A stretch of DNA of 64,000 nucleotides, from contig NZ_CP157484.1 in NCBI RefSeq assembly GCF_045348435.1, positions 620,001 to 684,000 of the forward strand, read 5' to 3'. The position numbers and the translations under genes are program-made. Numbering within the stretch: position 1 is the first letter of the stretch; every line of letters starts with the position of its first letter. Under the pieces are notes generated by a model, which was not told the origin of the DNA, searched no databases, and saw nothing but the letters and a program-made list of their open reading frames with translations. Source of the DNA: Alsobacter sp045348435. Lineage in GTDB: Bacteria > Pseudomonadota > Alphaproteobacteria > Rhizobiales > Beijerinckiaceae. Below are positions 24,153-31,662 of the stretch, piece after piece.

Positions 24153-24329
24153 TCACAAGGGCCGGTTGGCCACGTTCCCGCCCAGCTTGGCGAGCGTGAC
24201 GACGAAGAACAGAAGCACGAGGCCGCCCAGCACGAGCCCCAGCGCGACGGAGCGGGAGCGCTGGCGCCGGGTCTCCTCGGCGGTCAGCACGACGCCCTTG
24301 TTCTCGTCGGGGGGGAGGCCGCCGCTCAC
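24153..24329 (-). CDS. CoxF-type small oxidase-operon membrane protein
   Basis: This is a 58-residue protein with one transmembrane helix (about residues 28-47, SVALGLVLGGLVLLFFVVTL) preceded by a charged segment (LTAEETRRQRSR). Small proteins of this type, usually called CoxF, lie between ctaB and ctaG in alphaproteobacterial oxidase operons. The GTG at 24329 overlaps the ctaB stop by 4 nt (GTGA), which fixes the start. Its role in oxidase assembly or stability is inferred from position. Confidence 0.8.
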   Translation of the reverse strand: MSGGLPPDENKGVVLTAEETRRQRSRSVALGLVLGGLVLLFFVVTLAKLGGNVANRPL

Positions 24330-25300
24330 GCCGCGCCTCCGGCCAACCGCCCGACGAAACCGGCGAAGGCCGAGATCCGGTCGAGCCCGATGAGCTGCTC
24401 GGCGAGCAGGACGGCGTAGAGCAGGAAGAGATACAGGATCGAGAAGGCGAACAGCCCGATCGCGGCCTTGCGGGCCGCTTCGCCGGTGCGCCGGCGATAG
24501 ATCCGCAGCGCCAGGACGATCATCATCGCGCCGGTCACCGTCGACACGATCGCGTAGAACAGGCCGGCGAACCCCATCACGCTCGGCAGCACGGCGACGG
24601 GCGCCAGGACGAGGGTGTAGAGCAGGATCTGCAGCCGGGTGGCGTCCTCGCCGGCCACGACGGGCAGCATCGGAATGCCGGCCCGGCGGTAGTCGTCCGA
24701 CTTCACGAGCGCCAGGGCCCAGAAATGGGGCGGCGTCCACAGGAAGATGATGGCGAACAGCACGAAGGTCTCGATCGAGACGGTCCCGGTCACGGCCGCA
24801 TAGCCGATCATGGGCGGGATCGCGCCCGCCGCGCCGCCGATGACGATGTTCTGCGCGGTCGCCCGCTTCAGCCACATCGAATAGATCACGGCGTAGAAGA
24901 AGATCGTGAAGGCCAGCATGCCGGCCGCGACCCAGTTGGTGATCAGGCCGAGCGTCGCCACGGAGCCCACCGACAGCGTCATCCCGAAGGCCAGGGCCTC
25001 CTCGCGGGTGATGCGTCCGGCCGGAATCGGCCGCTTGGCGGTCCGGCTCATCATCGCGTCGATGTCGGCGTCGTACCACATGTTGAGGCAGCCGGACGCG
25101 CCGGCCCCGACCGCGATGGCCAGCAGGGCCGCAAAGCCGATCACGGGGTTCACGTGCGGCGCCAGCATCATCCCGACCAGCGCGGTGAACACGACGAGCG
25201 ACATCACCCGCGGCTTCAGCAGCGTAAAGAAGTCCCCGGCGGTGCCGTTCGACACGCCTGACCGGCTTTCGTGGATGATGCTGTCGGTGACGGCTGACAT
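24326..25300 (-). CDS. ctaB: Protoheme IX farnesyltransferase (heme O synthase)
   Basis: It adds a farnesyl group to heme b to make heme o, the precursor of heme a. The 324-residue polytopic protein has nine predicted helices and the aspartate-rich motif NMWYDADIDAMMSRT followed by KRPIPAGRI. DYRRAGIPMLPVVAG is the second conserved loop. It lies between ctaD and coxF in the oxidase operon. Confidence 0.96.
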   Translation of the reverse strand: MSAVTDSIIHESRSGVSNGTAGDFFTLLKPRVMSLVVFTALVGMMLAPHVNPVIGFAALLAIAVGAGASGCLNMWYDADIDAMMSRTAKRPIPAGRITREEALAFGMTLSVGSVATLGLITNWVAAGMLAFTIFFYAVIYSMWLKRATAQNIVIGGAAGAIPPMIGYAAVTGTVSIETFVLFAIIFLWTPPHFWALALVKSDDYRRAGIPMLPVVAGEDATRLQILLYTLVLAPVAVLPSVMGFAGLFYAIVSTVTGAMMIVLALRIYRRRTGEAARKAAIGLFAFSILYLFLLYAVLLAEQLIGLDRISAFAGFVGRLAGGAA

Positions 25301-25444
25301 GAACGCGACGTGTGCTCCGGTGGGAGGGGACGGCCTCGGGAAGGCTCGCTCCCTTGCGATGGGCGGCCGGGCTTTCGGCCCGGTCGACCGGTCCTCGGCG
25401 TCGCCGCCCGGCGGGCGGAGAGGCGAAGGATCGGCGGGTGGGGA

Positions 25445-25468
25445 CGGGGCCGGCCGAAGCCGGCCCCG
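25445..25468 (-). terminator. Hairpin after ctaD
   Basis: A perfect 10-bp GC stem (25445-25454 with 25459-25468) closed by a CGAA tetraloop lies 8 nt downstream of the ctaD stop on the minus strand. No T-tract follows, so it may stabilise or process the abundant ctaD mRNA rather than terminate fully. The rest of the 175-nt gap to ctaB shows nothing else I recognise. Confidence 0.45.
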
Positions 25469-25475
25469 CGCCTGA

Positions 25476-27089
25476 TTAGTGATCCGAGCCCGTGATGCGG
25501 GGCAGGGTCTCGAACTGATGGAACGGCGGAGGCGACGACAGCGTCCACTCCAGCGTCGTGGCGCCCGCGCCCCAGGGGTTCTCGCCGGCGAGCTCCTTGC
25601 GGCTGAAGGCGGTGTACACGCCGTAGAAGAACACCAGCAGGCCCAGCGCGAAGATGTAGGAGCCGAAGGACGAGATCCTGTTCCAGCCCGCGAAGGCGTC
25701 CGGATAGTCCACGTAGTGGCGCGGCATGCCGGCCAGGCCCGTGAAGTGCATCGGGAAGAACAGCAGGTTCGCGCCCACGAAGGCGATCCAGAAGTGCAGG
25801 CGGCCGATCCAGTCCGGGATCACGTAGCCGCTCATCTTCGGGAACCAGTAGTACCAGGCGGCGAAGATGCCGAACACCGCGCCCAGCGAGAGCACGTAGT
25901 GGAAGTGCGCCACCACGTAATAGGTGTTGTGCAGCTGGCGGTCGACGCCCGCATTGGCGAGCACCACGCCCGTCACGCCGCCAACGGTGAACAGGAAGAT
26001 GAAGCCCATCGCCCAGATCATCGGGGCGGTGAAGCGGATCGAGCCGCCCCACATCGTCGCGATCCAGGAGAACACCTTCACGCCTGTCGGCACCGCGATC
26101 ACCATCGTGGCGAACACGAAGTAGCGCTGCGTGTCGAGCGACAGGCCGGCCGTGTACATGTGGTGGGCCCACACGACGAAGCCGACGGCGCCGATCGCCA
26201 CCATGGCGTAGGCCATCCCGAGATAGCCGAAGATCGGCTTCTTGGAGAAGGTCGAGATGATGTGGCTGACGATGCCGAAGGCCGGCAGGATCATGATGTA
26301 GACTTCGGGGTGGCCGAAGAACCAGAACAGGTGCTGGTAGAGCACCGGGTCGCCGCCGCCCGACGGGTCGAAGAAGGTCGTGCCGAAGTTGCGGTCCGTC
26401 AGCAGCATCGTGATGGCGCCGGCCAGGACGGGCAGCGACAGCAGCAGCAGGAACGCCGTCACCAGCATGGCCCAGGCGAACAGCGGCATCTTGTGCAGGG
26501 TCATGCCCGGCGCGCGCATGTTCAGGATGGTGGTGATGAAGTTGATCGCGCCCAGAATCGACGACGCGCCGGCCAGATGCAGCGACAGGATGCCGAAGTC
26601 GAGCGCCGGGCCGGGATGGCCGGAGGTCGACAGCGGCGGATACACCGTCCAGCCGCCGCCGAAGCCGTTGGAGCCGGGCGCGCCTTCCACGAACAGCGAG
26701 ATCAGCAGCAGCGTGAAGGAGGAGGGAAGCAGCCAGAACGAGATGTTGTTCATGCGCGGGAACGCCATGTCGGGCGCTCCGATCATGATCGGCACGAACC
26801 AGTTCCCGAAGCCGCCGATCAGCGTCGGCATGACCAGGAAGAACACCATGATCAGCCCGTGCCCGGTGACGAACACGTTATAGGTCTGCGGATTGGTGAA
26901 ATATTGGAGGCCGGGCTCCTGGAGCTCGAGCCGCATCGCGATCGACAATGCGCCGCCGATCAGTCCGGCCATGAGGCCGAAGATCAGGTACATCGTCCCG
27001 ATGTCTTTGTGGTTGGTCGACAGCACCCACCGGCGCCAGCCGGTCGGGTGATGTGCGTGCGCGTCGTGCGCCAGTGCCGCAGTTGCCAT
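25476..27089 (-). CDS. ctaD: Cytochrome c oxidase subunit I (aa3 type)
   Basis: This 537-residue catalytic subunit has 12 transmembrane helices. The ligands are visible: the heme a histidine in VTGHGLIMVFF, the CuB His-Tyr pair in FGHPEVYIMILP, the CuB histidines in WAHHMYT, and the heme a/a3 pair in VVAHFHYVLS. The E in the D-channel region (AGAITMLLTDRN context) and the HPEVY motif indicate an A-type heme-copper oxidase. It lies directly after ctaC. Confidence 0.98.
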   Translation of the reverse strand: MATAALAHDAHAHHPTGWRRWVLSTNHKDIGTMYLIFGLMAGLIGGALSIAMRLELQEPGLQYFTNPQTYNVFVTGHGLIMVFFLVMPTLIGGFGNWFVPIMIGAPDMAFPRMNNISFWLLPSSFTLLLISLFVEGAPGSNGFGGGWTVYPPLSTSGHPGPALDFGILSLHLAGASSILGAINFITTILNMRAPGMTLHKMPLFAWAMLVTAFLLLLSLPVLAGAITMLLTDRNFGTTFFDPSGGGDPVLYQHLFWFFGHPEVYIMILPAFGIVSHIISTFSKKPIFGYLGMAYAMVAIGAVGFVVWAHHMYTAGLSLDTQRYFVFATMVIAVPTGVKVFSWIATMWGGSIRFTAPMIWAMGFIFLFTVGGVTGVVLANAGVDRQLHNTYYVVAHFHYVLSLGAVFGIFAAWYYWFPKMSGYVIPDWIGRLHFWIAFVGANLLFFPMHFTGLAGMPRHYVDYPDAFAGWNRISSFGSYIFALGLLVFFYGVYTAFSRKELAGENPWGAGATTLEWTLSSPPPFHQFETLPRITGSDH

Positions 27090-27146
27090 GATGTCTGTCC
27101 CAGATCGCTGAAAGTCTAGCGCTGTCCTGTTCGGGTGGTCCGGTCG

Positions 27147-28007
27147 TCACTCGACCGGGGTCGAGCGCGCGGCGACCTTCACGGTCTCGTTGGAGTCGAG
27201 CGACGCGAACTTCTTCTTCGCGTCGGCCAGCCACGCCGTGTACTTCTCCGGGCTCACCACCCGGATCGCGATCGGCATGAAGGCGTGGTTCTGCCCGCAC
27301 AGGCGCGAGCACTGGCCGTAATAGATGCCCTCTCGGTCGGTCGTGAACCAGGTCTGGTTCAGGCGGCCCGGGATGGCGTCCATGCGGAAGGCCAGCGACG
27401 GCACCGAGAAGGAGTGGATCACGTCCGCGCCGACCACCTGGATCACGACGGTCTTGCCCGTGGGCAGGACCACTTCGTTGTCCACGGCGAGAAGCGCGGG
27501 CTGCCTGGCCTTCTGGGCGTCCTCGCGCGTCAGCATGTAGCTGTCGAACTTGAATCCGCCGCCCTGGTCCTGCGGATACTCATAGGACCAGTACCACTGG
27601 TTGCCGATGGCCTTGATGGTGATGTCGGCCTTGGGCAGCTCGATCTGGTACTTTAGCAGCCGGAAGGACGGGATCGCGATGCCCACCAGGATGAGCACCG
27701 GGATGATCGTCCAGGCGATCTCCAGGCCGGTGTGGTGCGTCGTGCGGGACGGCGTCGGGTTCGCCTTCTCGTTGAACTTCACGACGACGGCGACCAGCAG
27801 GGCGAGCACGAACAGCGTGATCGCCGTGATGATCCAGACCAGCGCGGTGTGGAAGTCATGCACGAACTCGGCCACCGGGGATACGGCGTCCTGAAAGCCC
27901 ATCTGCCAGGGTTCGGGATGTCCGGGCGCGGCGAAAGCCGGACCGGAAATGCTGAGACCGAGCGTCGCAAGCGCGAGCGCTGACCGGTTCCAGAAACGAA
28001 TCGTCAC
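27147..28007 (-). CDS. ctaC: Cytochrome c oxidase subunit II with CuA site
   Basis: This 286-residue subunit has a signal peptide (to about residue 25), two helices (ALVWIITAITLFVLALLVAVV; IAWTIIPVLILVGIAIPSF) and a periplasmic cupredoxin domain. The CuA ligands appear as HSFSVP and GQCSRLCGQNHAFM (CxxxC plus His and Met). No cytochrome c domain is fused. The GTG at 28007 was chosen because AGGAG stands about 9 nt upstream; the ATG at 28043 has no ribosome site. Confidence 0.96.
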   Translation of the reverse strand: MTIRFWNRSALALATLGLSISGPAFAAPGHPEPWQMGFQDAVSPVAEFVHDFHTALVWIITAITLFVLALLVAVVVKFNEKANPTPSRTTHHTGLEIAWTIIPVLILVGIAIPSFRLLKYQIELPKADITIKAIGNQWYWSYEYPQDQGGGFKFDSYMLTREDAQKARQPALLAVDNEVVLPTGKTVVIQVVGADVIHSFSVPSLAFRMDAIPGRLNQTWFTTDREGIYYGQCSRLCGQNHAFMPIAIRVVSPEKYTAWLADAKKKFASLDSNETVKVAARSTPVE

Positions 28008-28360
28008 CTGCGAATCTCCTGACCTGAATTGTGCCCGGCTCATCGGCGCGCCGCGTCTCGTGGGGGGCGGCCGATCCTCCCGGGAGACACCGGCAGGACA
28101 ACAGCCGCGTGGACGCGCTGACCAAACCTCGCTCAGTTTGATTTAGGGCAAAGACCACAAAGCCGTCACGAGCGCAATCGCGTCGTTTGGCGAAATCTGT
28201 GCGTCATATGCACGCTTGATTGCTGTTTTGCGCACGGCTCTCGCCGTCCCGGCCCCGATCGCCGCGCCTTGACAGCGCATTCTCCCCATGGTCCCAACGA
28301 TCCGACCGGCGCCGCCGAGGCGCCCGACGCCCTGCGTGGCATAGCAACGGGAGCGCCCCC
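28008..28360. other. Intergenic region between divergent ctaC and IalB genes
   Basis: This 353-nt gap separates two divergent genes and should hold both promoters. A candidate ctaC promoter is given separately. For the plus strand, CTTGAC at 28268-28273 resembles a -35 element, but no convincing -10 follows. The stretch 28130-28245 is clearly less GC-rich than its surroundings. I see no RNA gene or repeat here. Confidence 0.5.
28141..28170 (-). promoter_or_regulatory. Candidate ctaC operon promoter
   Basis: On the minus strand CGTGAC, an 18-nt spacer, then CTAAAT gives 5/6 and 4/6 matches to the alphaproteobacterial housekeeping consensus. It would leave a leader of about 127 nt before the ctaC GTG. 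Confidence 0.35.
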
Positions 28361-28948
28361 ATGCCGATGGGTCCATCGAATCCGACTGAACGGAACCGCC
28401 CCTTGCCGGGCGCCGCGTCGGCCGGACGCGTCCGGGCCGGTTTCGGGCGCCTTTTCGCACGCGCCGCCCTGGCGGCGTTCGCCGTCGCCCTCCTGGCGTC
28501 GGCCCAGCCGGCGCGGGCGCAGGGGCCGGTGAAGAACAGCTTCGGCGACTGGCAGATGCGCTGCGAGACGCCCGCCGGCGCCAAGACCGAGCAATGCGCG
28601 CTGGTCCAGAGCGTCCAGGCCGAGGACAAGCCGAACGTCACCCTCGTGGTGATCGTGCTGAAGACGGCGGACGGCAAGAGCCGCCTCCTGCGCGTGATCG
28701 CGCCCTTGGGCGTGCTGCTGCCGGCCGGCCTCGGGCTCAAGATCGACCAGGCCGATGTCGGCCGCGCCGGCTTCGTCCGCTGCCTGCCCACCGGCTGCAT
28801 CGCCGAAGTCATCATGGACGACGAGCTCTTGGGCAAGCTGAAGGGCGGGCAGGCCGCCACCTTCATCGTCTTCCAGACCCCCGAGGAGGGGATCGGCATC
28901 CCGGTCTCGCTCAACGGTTTCCCCAGCGCCTTCGACTCGCTGCCCTGA
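28361..28948 (+). CDS. Invasion-associated locus B (IalB) family protein
   Basis: This 195-residue exported protein has a signal segment (about residues 25-50, ending QPARAQG) and the family start KNSFGDWQMRCETP. Cysteines in the pattern C..C and RCLPTGCIAE match the IalB family, where disulfides are expected. IalB was named for Bartonella invasion, but the family is widespread in free-living Rhizobiales and the function is unclear. ATG 28361 is preceded by GGGAG at suitable spacing. Confidence 0.88.
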   Translation: MPMGPSNPTERNRPLPGAASAGRVRAGFGRLFARAALAAFAVALLASAQPARAQGPVKNSFGDWQMRCETPAGAKTEQCALVQSVQAEDKPNVTLVVIVLKTADGKSRLLRVIAPLGVLLPAGLGLKIDQADVGRAGFVRCLPTGCIAEVIMDDELLGKLKGGQAATFIVFQTPEEGIGIPVSLNGFPSAFDSLP

Positions 28949-29041
28949 GCGGATTGAAGTCGGCTGGCCACCCTGTGCATCCGCGGTCCGTGTGGTAAAG
29001 GATCGCCTCTCGCCGCCCCGGCGCCTCGCCTGGAGATCTCG

Positions 29042-29653
29042 ATGTTCCGGTCCGTTCCGCGTTTCGCCCGCTTCGCCGCAGCCTCGGCCGTCGCGGCCCT
29101 CCTGGCGGGATGCAACACCTTCGGCGGCTCGAGCGAGCCTGTCGCCTCGACCCCGTCCGGGGGCTCGAGCTTCATGAACATGTTCAAATACGCCGGCCCC
29201 ACCGTGCCGGCCTCGATGAGCGCGCCCGAGGAGGAGATCGACTGCCCCTCCGTGCAGATCCTGGACGGCACCGCGGCCTTGAAGCAGGAAGCAGGCGGCA
29301 ACCTGCGCAGCCAGCTCTCCATCGGCCAGACGGCGCGCGAGTGCCGGGCGGTCGGCGGCCAGATCGCCATCAAGGTGGGCATCGAGGGACGCGCGCTGCT
29401 CGGGCCGGGCGGCTCGCCCGGCAGCTTCGTGGCGCCGGTCCGATTCGTCGTGAAGCGTGGCGACCGGGTGGTCGCCTCCCAGCTCCAGCGCACCACCGTC
29501 ACCATCCCGCAGGGCGACACCCAGGCCTCCTTCGTGATGGTTCAGGAAGGCCTGATGGCCCCCAAGGAGGGCGGCGATCTGGAGATCTATGTCGGCTTCG
29601 ACCCGAACGGCCGCGCCGCGAGCCCGTCCAAGCCCCGCCGCAAGCGCGGCTGA
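29042..29653 (+). CDS. Predicted lipoprotein, unknown function
   Basis: The 203-residue protein has a signal peptide ending in the lipobox LLAGC, so it should be lipidated at C23. The mature part begins Ser/Gly-rich and continues into a mainly beta domain (QIAIKVGIEGRALLGPGG; VRFVVKRGDRVV; TTVTIPQGD). It ends in a basic tail (KPRRKRG). I recall similar unnamed lipoproteins in Rhizobiales but no function. It lies after the IalB gene with a 93-nt gap. Confidence 0.75.
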   Translation: MFRSVPRFARFAAASAVAALLAGCNTFGGSSEPVASTPSGGSSFMNMFKYAGPTVPASMSAPEEEIDCPSVQILDGTAALKQEAGGNLRSQLSIGQTARECRAVGGQIAIKVGIEGRALLGPGGSPGSFVAPVRFVVKRGDRVVASQLQRTTVTIPQGDTQASFVMVQEGLMAPKEGGDLEIYVGFDPNGRAASPSKPRRKRG

Positions 29654-29686
29654 CTCGGCCCGCCGCCCGGGCCGGCCCCTCCTGCG

Positions 29687-29715
29687 ATTGACTTGGCGCG
29701 GGGGCTCACCTACCA
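29687..29715 (+). promoter_or_regulatory. Candidate promoter of the glycine riboswitch-gcv operon
   Basis: ATTGAC, 17 nt, CTACCA fits the CTTGAC-N17-CTATAT pattern (5/6 and 3/6). The predicted start at about 29722 is about 10 nt before the first aptamer, which is the expected geometry for a riboswitch leader. Confidence 0.5.
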
Positions 29716-29731
29716 CAGTCATGCTTCTGAT

Positions 29732-29940
29732 CTCCGCGGAAGAGTCCGGCGAGGGCCGCAAGGCCCTGGTCGCCGGCGCCGAAGGCGCAACCGCCCCGGA
29801 AACGCTCAGGCCCAATGGACCGCGGAGAGCTGGCGCTCTGGAAAGCGGCGCGCGCTGGTCGCGCGTCCACCGACGGGGGTAACTTCATCCGCTTTCGGGC
29901 GGCGTGAAGGAAATCTCTCAGGTCACTTGGACAGAGGGGG
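29732..29940 (+). ncRNA. Tandem glycine riboswitch
   Basis: Two consecutive glycine aptamers fill most of the 338-nt gap before gcvT. Aptamer 1 shows the cores GCCGAAGGCGCAA and GGAAACGCTCAGG followed by GGACCGCGG. Aptamer 2 shows CACCGACGGGGGTAAC, a long P3 arm, then GAAGGAAATCTCTCAGG and GGACAGAGGGGG. These are the known conserved blocks of the gcvT element. Glycine binding should raise expression of the downstream cleavage system. The expression platform (29941-29991) is discussed in the findings. Confidence 0.95.
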
Positions 29941-29991
29941 CGCGAACCGGACAGTGGGGTCCGGCCGCGCAATCCTGTCCGGGAGACCCGA

Positions 29992-31176
29992 ATGGCCGAT
30001 CCAGTCCCGCCGACCGCCGAAGCCGACCCGACCGCTCCGCCTCCCGCGCCGTTGTCGCTGACGCCCCTGGCGTCGCGCCACCGTGCGCTGGGCGCCCGCA
30101 TGGCGCCGTTCGCCGGCTACGACATGCCGGTGCAATACCCCACCGGGATCCTGGCCGAACACCAGTGGACGCGCGAGAACGCCGGCTTCTTCGACGTCTC
30201 GCATATGGGCCAGGGCTTCCTGATCGGTCCCGACCACGAGACGACGGCGCGCGCCCTGGAGGCGCTCTGCCCGGCCGACATCCTGGGCATGAAGCCCGGC
30301 CAGCAGCGCTACACGCAGCTTTTGAACGAGGACGGCGGCATCCTCGACGACCTCATGGTGACCCGACCGGCCGAGGACGGCGAGGATGGCGTGCTCATGC
30401 TGGTCGTGAACGCCTCCCGCAAGGAGGACGACTGGTCCCACATCGAGGGACGGCTCGGGCCGAACGTCCGCCTTCTGCGGGCGCCCCAGCGCGGCCTGAT
30501 CGCTCTCCAGGGCCCGAAGGCGGCCGAGATCCTGGCGCGCCATTGCCCTGGCGTGGCGGAGCTCGGCTTCATGACGGCCCGCGCCACCGATTTCGACGGC
30601 GTCCCGGTCCATGTCTCGCGCTCCGGCTACACGGGCGAGGACGGCTTTGAGATCTCGGTGCGGGCGAAGCGGCTGGAGGCCGTGGCGGACGTCCTGCTGG
30701 CCGATCCGCTGGTGAAGCCGATCGGGCTGGGGGCGCGCGATTCGCTGCGGCTCGAGGCAGGGCTCTGCCTCTACGGCCACGACATCGACGAGACGACCTC
30801 GCCCGTGGAGGCGGCCCTCGTATGGTCCATCCAGAAGCGCCGGCGCGAGGAGGGCGGTTTCCCCGGCTTCGAGCGTATCCGCCGCGAGCTGGCCGAGGGG
30901 CCGCCCCGCAGGCGCGTGGGGCTCCTGCCGGACGGTCGGGCGCCCGCCCGCGAAGGCGCCGAGATCGTCGCGCCGGACGGCCGGCCCATCGGCAAGGTCA
31001 CGTCCGGCGGGTTCGGCCCCACGGTCGGCGGCCCCATCGCGATGGGCTATGTCGAGCCCGCCTTCGCGGCCGTCGGCGCATCGCTCGCCCTCATGGTCCG
31101 CGGCGCAGCGCTGCCCGCCAAGGTCGTCGCGCTGCCCTTCGCGCCGCACCGCTACGCCCGGAAGGCCGGCGCGTGA
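29992..31176 (+). CDS. gcvT: Glycine cleavage system aminomethyltransferase (T protein)
   Basis: It transfers the aminomethyl carbon from lipoyl-GcvH to tetrahydrofolate, releasing ammonia. The 394-residue protein has about 20 extra N-terminal Pro/Ala-rich residues before LTPLASRHRALGARMAPFAGYDMP. The folate-site region (RSGYTGEDGFEI) and C-terminal barrel (GGFGPTVGGPIAMGYV) are present. GGGAG lies 6 nt before the ATG and is part of the proposed riboswitch-controlled hairpin. First gene of gcvTH-PA-PB. Confidence 0.96.
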   Translation: MADPVPPTAEADPTAPPPAPLSLTPLASRHRALGARMAPFAGYDMPVQYPTGILAEHQWTRENAGFFDVSHMGQGFLIGPDHETTARALEALCPADILGMKPGQQRYTQLLNEDGGILDDLMVTRPAEDGEDGVLMLVVNASRKEDDWSHIEGRLGPNVRLLRAPQRGLIALQGPKAAEILARHCPGVAELGFMTARATDFDGVPVHVSRSGYTGEDGFEISVRAKRLEAVADVLLADPLVKPIGLGARDSLRLEAGLCLYGHDIDETTSPVEAALVWSIQKRRREEGGFPGFERIRRELAEGPPRRRVGLLPDGRAPAREGAEIVAPDGRPIGKVTSGGFGPTVGGPIAMGYVEPAFAAVGASLALMVRGAALPAKVVALPFAPHRYARKAGA

Positions 31177-31265
31177 GCGTCGGGCGCGCCGCGCCCGCTT
31201 CTCCCTCGCTGCGCGGGTCCGCGCCCCAGACCGCAATCTCGTCTCATCACATCGTGGAGCCCCTC

Positions 31266-31637
31266 ATGACGATCAAGTTCACCAAGGATCACGAATATGT
31301 CCGCGTCGAGGGCGACGCCGGGGTGGTGGGCATCACCGACTACGCCCAGCAGCAGCTCGGCGACGTGGTCTTCGTCGAGCTGCCGCCGGTCGGCAAGTCC
31401 ATCGCGAAGGGGACCGAGGCGGCCGTGGTGGAGAGCGTCAAGGCGGCCAGCGAGGTCTTCGCCCCCGTGAGCGGCGAGGTGCTGGAGGTCAATTCCGAGC
31501 TGGAGGGCGCCCCCGGCGTGGTGAACGAGGACCCGCTCGGCCGCGGCTGGTTCGTGAAGCTGCGGATCGCCGATCCGGCCGAGCTCGACGGCCTGATGGG
31601 AGAGGACGAATACAAGGCCCTCGTGGCCTCGCTCTGA
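31266..31637 (+). CDS. gcvH: Glycine cleavage system H protein
   Basis: This 123-residue lipoyl carrier shuttles the aminomethyl and dihydrolipoyl intermediates between P, T and L proteins. The lipoylated lysine is K59 in AAVVESVKAASE. KFTKDHEYVRVEG and FVELPPVGKSIAKG are conserved. It starts 89 nt after gcvT and belongs to the riboswitch-controlled operon. Confidence 0.97.
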   Translation: MTIKFTKDHEYVRVEGDAGVVGITDYAQQQLGDVVFVELPPVGKSIAKGTEAAVVESVKAASEVFAPVSGEVLEVNSELEGAPGVVNEDPLGRGWFVKLRIADPAELDGLMGEDEYKALVASL

Positions 31638-31662
31638 CGATCACGGACGAGACGGAGCCGCC

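Noticed and set aside
28268..28297. CTTGAC as an IalB promoter
   Set aside because: The -35 is perfect but the sequence 17 nt downstream (GTCCCA) is not a credible -10.
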